Shown here piece after piece: positions 11,191-22,602 of a stretch of 64,000 bases of DNA. The notes below the pieces were generated by a model that saw only the letters and a list, made by a program, of their open reading frames with translations, made no database searches and was not told the DNA's origin. The position numbers and the translations under genes are program-made. The stretch comes from Voacanga thouarsii (taxonomy: Eukaryota > Streptophyta > Magnoliopsida > Gentianales > Apocynaceae). The stretch covers positions 3,397,501 through 3,461,500 of the forward strand of contig JANUWF010001614.1 of NCBI GenBank assembly GCA_026120185.1, read 5' to 3'. Numbering within the stretch: the stretch's first letter is position 1; every line of letters starts with the position of its first letter.

Positions 11191-12010
11191 GACGTGTTCC
11201 CTGCGGAACTCACTTCTCTACCTCCCAACCAAAAAGTTGAGTTCACCGTTGATCTAGTTCTAGGAACGGAACCGGCGTCCCGAACTCCATATCAGATGGC
11301 ACCGGCGGAGCTAAAAGAATTGAAGGAGCAGCTAGAAGAGTTGGTGAGGCATGGCTATATTAGACCTAGCACGTCACCCTGGGGAGCACCTGTGCTATTT
11401 GTGGAAAAGAAGGATGGGACTCTGAGGTTGTGTATCAACTATCGGTGCTTGAACAACCTGACTATCAAGAATGAATATCCCTTGCTGCTGATTGACAAGT
11501 TGTTCGACCAGTTGCAAGGATCCAGTTGTTACTCCAAACTAGATTTGAGGCAAGGATATTACCAAGTGAGGATGAAAGAGGAGGATATCCCTAAGATGGC
11601 CTTTAACACCAGATATGGTCACTACGAGTTCGTGGTGATAGCATTCGGGGTAACCAATGCACCCGCGGTATTCATGGATTTGATGCATTGAGTGTTTCAA
11701 CCTTACTCGGACAAATTCATGGTAGTTTTCATCGATGACATACTCATTTACTCCAAGAGCCCAGAGGATTATGCAGAACATTTAAAACTGGTATTGGAGA
11801 AGCTAAGAGAGCACACGTTTTTCGCCAAGTTTAGTAAGTGTGAGTTTTGGCTAGATAGTGTGGCATTTATTGGCCACGTGGTGACCAAGGATGGGATCAA
11901 GGTGGACCCAGTGAAGGTTGAAGCAGTTTCAGACTGGAAATAGCCAGAGAAAATCACTGAGATTCGAAGCTTCTTGGGATTAGCTGGTTATTATAGGAGG
12001 TTTATTAAGG
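11191..12010 (+). pseudogene. G1 reverse transcriptase
   Basis: RVT_1-type reverse transcriptase. Visible blocks are [18 protein letters not shown] (11380-11435), [15 protein letters not shown] (first Asp), [15 protein letters not shown] and the catalytic FIDDILIYS near 11729-11755. A TGA at 11689-11691 stands where G2 has an Arg codon (CGG), and a TAG at 11941-11943 where G2 has CAA. A one-base loss near 12015 shifts the frame before RNase H. The catalytic residues themselves remain. Confidence 0.88.
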
Positions 12011-12500
12011 GATTTCAACGCTTGCATCACCTATGACCTTATTGCTGAGAAAGGACGTACCCTTTGTTTGGAGTGAAAAATGTGGAAAGAGTTTCCAAGA
12101 GCTGAAGCGGAGATTAATGTCACACCAGTGTTGAGTCTGCCAAAGGAAGATAAGCCTTACGCGCTGTATACCAATGCTTCGAAAGAAGGGTTGGGAGCAG
12201 TTTTGATGCAAGACCGAAAGGTGATCGCCTATGCTTCTCGAAAGTTGAAGCCTCATGAAATTAATTATCACACGCATGATCTAGAGTTGGCTGCCATTGT
12301 GTTCGCTTTAAAGAAATGGCGGCACTATCTGTATGGAGCAGAATATGAAGTGTTCACTGATCACAAGAGCCTAAAGTACATTTTCACCCAGAAGGACTTA
12401 AATCTTAGACAGCGAAAATGGATGGAATTTTTGGAGTACTATTGTCCAATCAACTATCATCCGAGAAAGCCAATGTTGTTGTTGACGCCCTGAGCAGAAA
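12011..12500 (+). pseudogene. G1 RNase H
   Basis: Gypsy-type RNase H (RT_RNaseH). It begins after the frame shift near 12010. The open stretch 12080-12493 has [17 protein letters not shown]. The first catalytic Asp (normally TDAS, as in G2 at about 57160) is Asn here. [10 protein letters not shown], the [21 protein letters not shown] block and [11 protein letters not shown] follow. The end shifts frame again near 12470, losing the usual GKANVVADALSR linker frame until 12476-12500. Confidence 0.86.
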
Positions 12501-13540
12501 AGTTAGAATGGCCAAGCTAAGAGTAAAGGAGGTTCAAGTGGTTCAGATGTGTTGGATAGAAGAGCGGAAGTGCAATGGGAGAGAATTGTTGTTAGCAACC
12601 TGAAGTTGATACTAGATCTAAGACAGGAAATTATTGAAGCTTAGCAAAGTAATGCAGAATTTCAGCTTTTCAAGTACAAGGAGCTCAAACGGCAAAGTAA
12701 TGAATTTCGACAGGATGAAGCGGGAGTTTTGTATTTCAGAGATCGATTGTGATCGATTGTGTGTACCTGAAGAGCATCAATTGAGGGACAGAATTTTGGA
12801 AGAGATGCATAAGAGTAAGTACACCATTCATCCGAGAAAGGTCAAAATGTATCACGATTTGAAAAGAACTTATTGGTGGCCCGGAATAAAGCAAAACGTG
12901 GTTAAGTATATCTCAATATGTCTCACCTGTCAAAAAGTCAAAGCAGAGCACAAGAAGTCAGTGGTATTGTAGCAACCGTTACTAGTGCCTGAATGGAAAT
13001 GGGAAGAGGTGACCATGGACTTCGTTACCGGACTCCTTATGGCAAGGACCCAGAAGGACACCATATGGGTAGTGGTGGATCGACTAACTAAATCAGCACA
13101 TTTCATACCATTGAATGTAAGGGATTCTATGGAGAAGTTGGCTCAGACCTATGTGTGAGAAATAGTCCGACTACATGGAGTGCCTTCAAGTATCGTGTCT
13201 GATCGAGATTTGAGATTTATATCCCGATTTTGGGATAAGTTTCAAGAATCGATGGGTTCTAGTCAGAAGTTCAGTACGACGGCACATCCGCAAACCGATG
13301 GATAGTTAGATAGGGTTATACAGATATTAGAGGATATACTGAGAACCTGTGTATAGGATTTCAGGGAAAAGTGGATCGAATGTGTGCCGTATGCAGAGTT
13401 GTCGTACGATAACAGTTATCAAGCTTCTATTGGAATGGCTCCGTATGAAGCTCTGTATGGACGCAAGTGTCAGGTACCGTTATACTAAAGTTGGTCAGAG
13501 GATAGCCATATAAGCAAATCAGGAGAAGTCTATGTTCAAG
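12501..13540 (+). pseudogene. G1 integrase, zinc domain and catalytic core
   Basis: The zinc domain is near 12800-12945: IHPRKVKMYHDL carries the two His and CLTCQKVK the two Cys, all present. In the core, the first Asp is in TMDFVTGL near 13015 and the second in VSDRDLRF near 13197. The Glu block at 13300-13320 reads with stops, and Asp replaces the Glu seen in G2. Stops occur at 12970, 13156, 13303, 13354 and 13486. This would be the enzyme that inserts element DNA. It is inactive here. Confidence 0.85.
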
Positions 13541-14062
13541 AAATGTTGGACAAGGTTAAGTTAATCAGGGAAAGGTTGAAAGCAGCCCAGAGCCGACAAA
13601 AGAGCTATGCAGACAATAGGCAGAGAGAGTTAGAATTTAAGGTGGGAGACAGGGTATTTCTGAGACTGACACCGAATAAAGGAATTCTGAAGCCTCCGAA
13701 AGGTGGGAAGTTGAATCCAAGGTATTTGGGACCATTTCCAATAATGGAGAGGATTGGGCCAGTGGCGTATTGAGTGGATTTGCCAGATGGATTAACGGGG
13801 ATTCATGACGTGTTTCATGTATCGCAGCTAAAGAAGTACAATGCCGATTCCGGACATATTTTGAACGATGAACTGTTAGTATTGCAACTCGACCTGAGCT
13901 ATGTGGAGAAACCCGTGAGGATATTAGATCGAAGTATCAAGACTCTCCGGAACAAGTAGATTCCGATGGTAAATGTGCAATGGGAGCATCATGGCACGCG
14001 AGTTACCACATGGGAAACAAAAGAGTAGGTAAAGCAGAAGTTTCCTGATCTAAGATAGAGGT
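13541..14062 (+). pseudogene. G1 integrase C-terminus and chromodomain
   Basis: The stretch has the KVGDRVFLRLTP block, the GPY-type YLGPFPIMERIGPVAY, and DVFHVSQLKKY, the usual gypsy integrase tail. A TGA at 13771 stands where G2 has CGA. After a TAG at 13957, the sequence VQWEHHGTRVTTWE (about 13975-14016) is the core of a chromodomain, whose conserved W-x-x-x and TWE are visible. Chromodomains in this family bind marked histone tails and steer insertion to heterochromatin. The reading continues FPDLR before the purine tract. Confidence 0.85.
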
Positions 14063-14090
14063 ATGTCTGAATTTCGGGATGAAATTCTCC

Positions 14091-14104
14091 TAAGGATGGG
14101 AGGA
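14091..14104 (+). other. polypurine tract of G1
   Basis: TAAGGATGGGAGGA lies immediately before the LTR start TGTGAAACCCC. The equivalent tract in G2 is AAGGAGGGGAGGA. It primes plus-strand synthesis. Confidence 0.85.
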
Positions 14105-16725
14105 TGTGAAACCCCACCTAAAGCCAACCCTAGAATAAGGGGGTCGGGATGCATATCATATTATTTTGCGTGAATATATATATTTTTGATTGATTTTATA
14201 TACTTTAGAATTATGATTTATAGGCTAAGAGGCTTAGTTGTGCTTATTGAGTAGGAATGGTAGAATGATAATTTTGCTTGAGGTCAAAATAGGAAGATAG
14301 CCTGAGGATTAAATAAGAAGAATATTTAGGTGAGGAAATAAGAACAAGAGTTGTTATGCTTTAGTGGTTAGAACTTTAGAATTAATCTCCAAGGTCATGA
14401 GTTCAAATCTCATCATTTAAGTTTTATCATGATTATTTTAATTTAAGGTTGAATTTTCGTTTTCTGAATTCCATAAAAAAAGAAAGAAAAAAAGAAAAAA
14501 AAAAGAGTGTTGTCCTAGAGGAGATGTGAAGGGAATGTCCTAATCCTATCCTTATGTCCTAAAAAGAATTCTAGAAGAATTCTTGTCCTTCTATTACCTC
14601 TAGCTTGTCATAACCTCTTCACCAATTAAGCTTGTTCAAAATTTATCCAAATCCATGTTTTTAATTCCAGAAAATTCAGCAAGAATTCTTGATCTTTGAA
14701 TTTTGAAAATGATTCTTAGAGGTTGGAGATTTGACTGAAAATAGGGAAGGAGTTAAGGAAGGGTCCCAAGAGAAATTAATCTCCATGGTTAAGCCTTCAA
14801 ACTCCACTCCATAGTGTTCATATCCTCCATGAAAGAAACCTACACTTTTTCCATATTCTTGAGCAACCTAACCTTCGAAAATCTCAGCCATATTTCTTAC
14901 TCAATTGCTGCCAGAAAAATGACCAATTTATTCAACTTGAAGACTGAAATTCTTGTGCAAAAATCGGACTACACAAAACTGCACAAAGTAAAAAAAAAAA
15001 AAAAAAATCTAGGCAGTTTCGCTACATAGTAGCTTGAAATCGAAGCTGTTTCTTTTGCCTTCAAACCATTAAATTACCCAGCTTTGAAGGACCCTCAAAC
15101 ACCTCTCAAAACCCTCTGCAAATTGGGCTAGAATATTGCAGAAAAACTGCACAGGAAATGCAGTAATCATTCGAACCATAACTAGAAAATTTCCAGCCTT
15201 GTTTCCTTCAAGCCTTGGCTAAAAACCACCCTCAAAACCTCTGTAAGTTAACCCTTGCTCAGCCATGAACTGAACTCCATTACCCCTTCCATTGACCTTG
15301 CACAACTGAAGTCCATGACCACACCTCAAATTCCTTCTACAATCACTCTAATTAAACTTCCATTTGAATTTCAAAATTTCCAGCAATTTCTCTATGAAAA
15401 CACCCTTGGATTAGGCTTCATAACCAAAAATTCTTCTGCTATTGAACTCAGAAGTTTAGCCAGCCATAAAGCTCCAACAACCTTCATTCATTTCAACAAA
15501 GCATAGCAGTCCAGTCAGCTCCATTGTAGCTCCAAGAACCCTTCATCAATCAAACACCATTACCATGTCTTTTACCTTAAAACACTCCTTAAATTTCTCC
15601 AATTGAATTTCAAACAACCAGATTCTTCTCTTCCTCTCGAAACTGAAAACAAAATCCTTAAACTCCCTCAATCATTCGGCCAGCCCTCTTCAGCAATTCG
15701 TCTAACATTCCTCCTCTAGTTCTCTCCATTTTCACCAAGAACACACACTACCTTTCTTCAAGCCAAAGACCACTCTAAACAACTCCAATCCCTCTCAAAA
15801 ACTCTGAAATACGCCTATATACTCCCTAGAGTCCATTTCTGGAATTTATAACATCAAATCTCGAAAACAAAAATTAGCATTCGAATCAAAACTAGATTTT
15901 TCCCTTGAAGTCTCAAGAACATCATTAAGGTAACCAAGAACAACTCTTTTGTTCATCTTCTTCTCTTCAACCTTTAACATATCATGCTAATGCTCTCTCT
16001 CTCTCTCGGCTGAAATGGTTACTACAACCATGGCTGTTTTCTTTCTCCTCTCTTGGACAATTCAAGATTCTCAAACGCGTGGACCTTCTTAAATCTCCAT
16101 CAAAATAATCATCAACTAAGTATTTCTCCTTAATCTTTCTTTTAAATTCTAAATTCATGTCTCTTAGATGTTGATAGAGAGGATAGAATATGAATGGGGG
16201 ATTAAGCATATGCATATGTATAAAGGGGTTGAGATTGGAGCATGAGAATGATTTATCATGATTAAGCTTTATGAAATTCCTTGAGAATCGATGTATGCTA
16301 TCCATGTCTTAAGAAATTACGAATGTTTAAGCATGCTAGATGTTATGTCACCTTTGGTGAATAGAATATTATGTTCTTATTTTCATTGAAGCCGTGAGTA
16401 TGATTATGCTTAGTAGAGATTTGGCCATGTGATGGTAGGTATGGATTAAGCCTATGTTCATAAATAGAATAGGTTGTTGATTGATGTTGAAGTATATGTT
16501 CATGAATCTTGTTAGCAATAGGAAAATTATGTTCATGACCTTGTTGATCCTAGGCTATTTTAATTAGCAAAAATTTTTTACCCTAATTAAAATTATTACT
16601 ATATTTTTCTCTAAAGATTTCAAAAATTCCTAGGAAGTTTTGAAAATGGAATGTTAAATGGAATAATGAGATTTTACTAGTCGAATAACTAATATCTTTC
16701 ATTAAAAAATAATATATGCATATGT
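14105..16725 (+). repeat. 3' LTR of G1, 3'-truncated
   Basis: It starts TGTGAAACCCCACC and matches S and the G2 LTR. It runs 2.62 kb and then stops at about 16725, where minus-strand integrase sequence of element A begins. In the 5' LTR the same sequence continues another 1.6 kb. The break is therefore a deletion or recombination point, not a clean insertion. Short ORFs inside (14814-15029, 15255-15506, 15982-16305 minus) have no recognisable product. Confidence 0.88.
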
Positions 16726-17009
16726 TTGTCTTCCTTAATCAGTATATAAGCTGGACAACTCTATATCTTGAGATGATTTAGACCTGGTTTAGCACAGTCC
16801 ACATTTCATAGGGCGTCTTAGGTACTGACTTGGAAGGCATCATGTTCAGAATATATACAGCTGTTTACAGGGCATATCCCCACAAAAGATACCAGAAGAG
16901 TTGCATGAGACATCATGCTTCGTACCATTTCCATTAATATCCTATTCCTTCTCTCAGCTACTCCGTTTTGCTAGGGTGTCCCTGGTGCTGAGAGTTGGGA
17001 CACTATCTT
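16726..17009 (-). pseudogene. element A integrase fragment (left of B)
   Basis: Minus-strand copia integrase core. It contains GVAERRNR with the catalytic Glu (about 16940-16965) and the block matching YILNLVPSK at about 16800-16880. It is cut on the left by the G1 LTR junction and on the right by insertion of B. The rest of the same gene resumes at 35491. ATCTT at 17005-17009 and ATCTC at 35491-35495 are the duplicated target. Confidence 0.85.
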
Positions 17010-18871
17010 TGAACGTAAATATGGCAAAAATGAAGACACCGAAGCATGTCATAGAACAAAACAAAAAATAGAGCATCACAAAAATTCTATATACCTCTGC
17101 ATTTTTTCACTAGTCTAGGGGGTGCCAGCGTCTCGGTTTGAACCACTCCTGGTTCTAAGATCAATTCCTCAGGCTGTTGTCCTATAAGTCATTGGCTTCT
17201 TCTGGGCATCAACACAACATTCTTGTCTTTCAGAATATAACCACTCCTGAAAGCATGGTGAAAGCTATGGATGAAGTGGATGATCTTCCTATTCTGATTG
17301 AATGCTATCAAGAATTAATCAAATAGGTTTCATGTCTCTGTTCTTGCTATTGAAAAAGCACAGATAACACACACATGAGAGAAGGAAAAGAGAGGCTTAA
17401 GGGAAAAACCAATGACGTTATGTGAAAGACTCCTCAGTTCTATTGAATCCCAATTGCCTTGATAATAGGCTATTATCTAGGCATTCAAAAATCAAACAAA
17501 AGCCCTAAGGCCTATGTCATGTTAAGCTATTAACCAGGCCTATAGACCTATGGCCCAGTTCATTAGGTTAAGCCTTTAATTTAATTTAATTATTCCTGGA
17601 CTAAGACAAGCCCAATAATTAAATTAATTAAATAACCCAATGGACTAATATAAACCTCAAGCCTTGGCCTAGTTCATTGGGTTTAGCCATTAATTTAATT
17701 TAATTATTCGTGGACTAATACAGGCCCAATAATTAAATTAATTAAATAATTCAAATGGACCAATATATAATTCTCCTTTTTTAGACATTTTACTTTATTC
17801 TAGCCCAATAAATAAACTAGGCTATTCGAATAAAATTAAATCCATTTAATACAAGACCAATCCCTCAACCCAAAACCATTAGGACTTATAGGCTCTTCCG
17901 AGGACCAAAAGACATATTGCCTTGGCTACTAAAATGACCAAAATACCCCAGCTATAAGAATGGTTGTATTTTATATTTTAAATATTTTCTAATATAACCA
18001 TAAGAAAATATTGATCTAAGGACAATGCTGTGTTAGCAAAGTTTCCGATCTACAGGTGTAATGACTAAAATATCCATCTACGCATTGCCATACATTTAGA
18101 GAGGAAGAGTGTACTAACACCTTTCTAAAAGATATCTACCATCCTTAGACCTTAAGTCCAATGATCCACGACTCTTGGAATGTTTCCACTTTCCAAGAAA
18201 GCTACCCTAAAGAAAACATCCAAGTCATGTTCCCCAAGGCCCTAGATATTTAGATCATTCAAACAGTCACAAGGGGCGATATGGCGTAGAAGCTATCTTG
18301 TACAAGTCTGTCTTAACTAACTAGTCACATATACCAACATACAAGTATATCGGTTCTATGATAGAACCTCAACTACAGCATATCAAAGTACATGCTTCCA
18401 ACTTCATTAGACCACCAACTCCTACTCAAGCGGTAAAGTATTAGTCCACGTTGTAGCAGTAATAGTCTATGTTTCTTCTAAATAGTACTTTTAGAAACTA
18501 CCATTACATGTCATGTTCTATGTATTCGACATATGCTCATGCTATGAAGTGAGTGGACTGCTCACTGGCTAAAGGTAAGCCATTCTCTATTTGGAATTCA
18601 TAACCCAATAACCTAAACATGATGAGATTCCCATTCTTATCAATTGGTCAAGAACAAACGTTTATGTGTTAAGTAACCCGTGATCCATACCTTACTATGA
18701 AAGACCACCATTTATATAGATCACTTACTTAAACACAATTGGTCCTTTCCAAACATAAATCATGTACAAATAAAATGAAAATTCATAAATAAATTTTTGA
18801 GAATAAATTCTTTTAATAATAAATTTGATAATTACATTAAAAACCTAGTCTAGAGGGCATACATTCTAACA
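17010..18871 (-). repeat. 3' LTR of element B
   Basis: Read on the minus strand it begins TGTTAGAATGTATGCCCTCT and ends TTTACGTTCA. Length is 1862 bp, against 1684 bp for the 5' LTR. Part of the difference is a tandem duplication of about 114 bases at 17552-17780 containing TTTAATTTAATTAATT blocks. The 5' LTR has one copy. The LTR of C also has two. Confidence 0.92.
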
Positions 18872-18882
18872 ATCTCCCACTT
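18872..18882 (-). other. polypurine tract of element B
   Basis: On the minus strand AAGTGGGAGAT directly precedes the LTR start TGTTAGAATG. It fixes the LTR boundary and orientation. Confidence 0.85.
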
Positions 18883-19346
18883 GCAGTCTAAGACTAAGAA
18901 AGTCCGTAGGTGCCCACCCCTATAGCGTCTAAGTTTCTCTTGAAGACTCTTTCAACCAATGGCTTGGTGAAGGGTTTTGCTAGGTTGTTCTCCGAGGCTA
19001 TCTTTTCCACCACTATTTCCCATCTTTGGATGGAATCCCGGATTAGGTAGTACTTCCTCTTGATGTGCTTCCCCTTATTGTGGTTCCTGGGTTCTTTAGA
19101 TTGCGAGATTGCTCTAGTATTGTCACAACACACCATAATCGGTCTGTCCATGTGTGGCACGACTACAAGTTCTTAAAGGAACTTTCGGAGCCAGACTGTT
19201 TCCTTAGATGCCTCCGAAGCTACCACATACTCAGTCTCCATAGTTGAGTCAGCAATGCAAGATTGCTTGATACTCCTCCATGAAATAGCTCCTCCAGACA
19301 AGGTGAAGATATATCCACTAGTGGATTTTCTCTCATTCTTATCTAC
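18883..19346 (-). pseudogene. element B RNase H
   Basis: Copia RNase H. The C-terminal stretch 18894-19160 contains MVCCDNTRAISQ and the LAKPFTKPLVERVF block typical of the copia Pol end. MEXEYVV-like sequence lies upstream at about 19225-19245 in a different frame. The domain starts at GYTDSNF (about 19350) in the preceding stretch. Stops and shifts separate the pieces. Confidence 0.82.
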
Positions 19347-20693
19347 CTAAAAGTTTGAGTCTGTGTATCCAGTAGGAACCAAGTTATCAGCCTTGTAAAT
19401 CAACATATAATCTCTCGTACCTTTGAGGTACTTGAGAATATGACTTACAACTTGCCAAAGAGCCTCCCCAGGGTTTAAGTGATATCTGCCAACTAAGCTT
19501 ACGACAAAGTAGATATCTGACCTAGTGCACAACATGGTGTACATGAGACTTCCCACAGCCGAAGCGTAGGGAATCCTACTTATTCTGTCTTTTTCTTCTT
19601 GGGTCTTAGGACAATCCTCTGAACAAAAAGATAACACATATCTGCAAGGAATTATAGCTCCCTTGTATGAGTCCATGTTGAACTTGGCTAGCATCTTGTC
19701 AATATATATCACTTGGGATAATCCTAACATCCTATGCTTTCTATTTGTAAAAAGCTTAATCCTAAGAATGTAACTAGCTTTTCCCAAGTCCTTCATACTG
19801 AATTGACTAGACAGCCAAACCTTAGTAGATAACAATGTCTCTACATCATTCCCAATGAATAGAATGTTATCTACATATAGTATAAGAAAAATAACATTTA
19901 TGCCTTCTAATTACATGCATCGTTTATCCTCGTTTTGAATGAAATCGTTAGACTTTATAGTTCATCAGTGTTTCATGCTCTAGATACCTGCTTAAGTCCA
20001 TAAATGGACTTCTTAAGCTTTCAAACCATACATTCCTAGCCTTTAGTAATAAAACCTTCCGGTTGGAATATATAGATGTCTTCACTAAGATGGCCATCAA
20101 GAAATACCATCTCGACATCCATTTGCCATATCTCGTAGTCGTAATGATATGCGATAGCAATGAGGATATAGATGGACTTAAGCATGGCTACTGGGAAAAT
20201 GGGTTCCTCATAATTGATTACCTCTTTCTAAGTATACCCTTTCTCCACAGGCCTAACTTTGAAGGTTTTCACCTTCCAATCCACTTCCTTTTTCCTCTTG
20301 TATACCCACTCACACCCAATAGGTTTTATCCCTTCAGGTGAAGCTACAAGATTCCAAACCTGATTGAAGTACTAGACTCAATCTCAGCTTTCATTGCTTC
20401 ACGCCATATATTTGCATCGGCATCAGCAATAGCCTCCTTGTATCTAGTGGGATCTTGCTTCTGATGGTCTAAAACCAGCTCGAAAGCCCTTCCAATCCAT
20501 CTTTCTGGAACTCTAGATACTCTCCCACTATAACGAGGCTCCGATTGTATAGGTTCTTAAGGCTGTGCCTCTTCTTGTTCCATAATCGGGTCTGAAGAAG
20601 TTGATTCCGAAGATAACTTCTCCGGGAGTTCCAACCTTGTTAAACCTTTAGTGGAATTATTTTGATCATCTTCTAAGTATCTAGCATTAGTAC
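19347..20693 (-). pseudogene. element B reverse transcriptase
   Basis: Copia reverse transcriptase. The stretch 19347-19835 holds SQFSMKDLGKASYILRIKL, the LGLSQVIYIDKML block and YASAVGSLMYTMLC. The catalytic box at about 19862-19880 reads YVDN instead of YVDD, a G-to-A change in the last Asp codon. The first Asp block near 20105-20130 reads MDVEMVFLDG. The N-terminal part runs to about 20470 in broken frames. The linker to integrase (20480-20690) is poorly conserved, as is usual. Confidence 0.83.
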
Positions 20694-21065
20694 TTACCAG
20701 TACTTTCTGCTCCTTGGGGATAAAAGTAACCTCATTTTATCCCTTTTGGATACAACAAAATAGCATAATTTTGATATTGGTTCTAACTTATCTCCTTTTA
20801 TCAGTACGGAAGTTAGACAACCCCATATCCTGAGATGATTCAAACTTGTCTTATGCCCAATCCATATCTCATATGGTGTCTTAGGTACTAATTTAGAAGG
20901 TACCAAGTTCAGAATGTATGTCATTGTTTCCAGGGCATATCCGCAAAAAGAGACCGAAAGAGTAGCATGAGATATCATACTTCGGACCATTTCCATCAAT
21001 GTCCTATTCCTTCTCTTGGCTACTTTACTCTGCTGGGGTGTCCCTGGCGCAAAGAGCTGGGATAC
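20694..21065 (-). pseudogene. element B integrase, C-terminal side of core
   Basis: The frame contains FAPGTPQQ, KVAKRRNRTLMEM and YILNLVPSKLVPKTPYE, the copia integrase core around its third catalytic residue. The catalytic Glu expected in VAERRNR is Lys here. E is inserted just upstream (minus sense), and the rest of the core resumes at 30328. GATAC at 21061-21065 is one copy of the E target duplication. Confidence 0.86.
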
Positions 21066-22602
21066 TAATGTGCTTGGATTTGGGTATAAAAATAAGCACA
21101 TTTCCAATCAAGTTTAAATTAAAACGTTAACCCCAAATTACACATATGAGCAAGCGTATTGATCATTATGCATAGTATAGTGTCCAAAATGAGTGTCGAC
21201 CCTCCATGAACAAGTATGCATTAATCGCTTTTCTTTCATTGTTTAACCGACTCAATAAAATGAAAAAGAAATAAAAAGGAAAATAACAAAATAAAATAAA
21301 AGAGTATATACATGTCAAGGATGGAGAATTATGTAACTTAAACTGTTATTTTGACAAACATGACATTAAAGTACCTAATCATTATCATAACTAATTATTC
21401 TCTTGGCATCATGAAGGATTAAGATAGATTCACTTATTCTTCAATCTGTAAAATCACTATCTTCTACATAAATTAGCATCACTTAGTCCCGCCTCAACTA
21501 ATTCACCCAAAAGATGCATTAAACACAATCCTTGATTAAATTTTTTTGGTCTCGACAAACTTAAAACATGAAGCTAACCAATGAATCCTTGGTCTAGGCA
21601 GACATCAATTAACCTTTAATTACCTAGTTCTTAGCAATTAACCTCTTTGGTCTCAGCAAGTTAATAGACAACAAATATGAAATCAATAAATTGAAACCAC
21701 TATCAACCTCTTTGGTCTCAGCAAGTTAATGGAAAGAAACAACCCATCTATCTCGTAATTAACACAAGTAATTAAATACCAAGAATAATAATCAATTAAT
21801 CAAAAGATCAAAGTAACTCTAAAAATCATGAATACATAAAATAATGTCAAATTGCAATAAATCAATTAATACATCATTGTTCAAGAAAAAGAAAACAAAG
21901 TTAAAAGAAAGAACTCATAGACAAGCCTCATTCTTCTTCCTTCGTAGACCCTCTTGCACAATCCTCCTTGAATTGAAGAATTCCTCCCTTATTTGAGTGA
22001 TTTTCTATTTTGATCTGCGACTCCTCTCATTTTCCTTGTGTTTTCCCTCTATCTATAGGCTTCTGAAGTGCCAAAATTCGTTCTTCTAAGGTTTCCAGCC
22101 GACTAGAAGTGGAAAAATACTAAAACTCTACAAATTATCAAAAATTGTGTACGAAAATCGAGACACAACCTAGCATCAGGGCACGGCGACGCCGCCTTTA
22201 GTCTCCTAGCTAGCACCAGTTATGGTCTGTCTCTCCAGTCGTTTGCCGATTTTTCTTGATTTTCGCTCCAATCCTTCTAGGGTGTAGCCCGCGCTACCTC
22301 TAGCCTCCTAGCCAGCGCCAGTTTGGTTCTGTTCCATGCTGTTTCACTGGTTTTTCGTCATCTCAAAGTACGTGCCAACAGCATATGACCGGCGCCGATT
22401 CCCCTATCCTGGCTGGTGCCGCCTCTGATCTGTTTTGCAACATTTTTGTCTTATTTTACCCCTAAAATCTGAAATAATTCATAAATTACCTTTCCAAGGA
22501 TAAAATCTCAAATATGAAGTAATGTGACTAGTTATTGAACAAAATGTATCACAAAATAGCCTAAAATAACTAGGAAATATATGACTAATTTAGGCTCTAT
22601 CA
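21066..22602 (-). repeat. 3' LTR of element E
   Basis: 1537 bp. On the minus strand it begins TGATAGAGCCTAAATTAG and ends AAGCACATTA. It includes a GC-rich segment (22175-22440) with repeated GGCGCC- or GGCGCTG-like motifs. The similar LTRs of F (43199-44737) confirm both ends. Confidence 0.92.

Larger units (their letters stand above)
6125..16725 (+). mobile_element. Ty3/gypsy chromovirus G1 (Tekay-like)
   Basis: Parts in order: damaged 5' LTR (to 8662), Met-tRNA primer site, leader ORF, gag, protease, reverse transcriptase, RNase H, integrase, chromodomain, purine tract and 3' LTR (14105-16725). Reverse transcriptase before integrase identifies Ty3/gypsy. The chromodomain after the integrase C-terminus and the very long LTR (about 4.2 kb in related copies) point to the Tekay/Del chromovirus group, which is an inference. 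The 3' LTR breaks off in its middle, where element A begins. All genes carry stops. Confidence 0.9.

Noticed and set aside
21640..21740. Spaced CCTCTTTGGTCTC repeats resembling a CRISPR-like array
   Set aside because: Only a few copies of a short word inside an LTR that recurs in all E and F LTRs. This is a plant nuclear genome with no cas genes.
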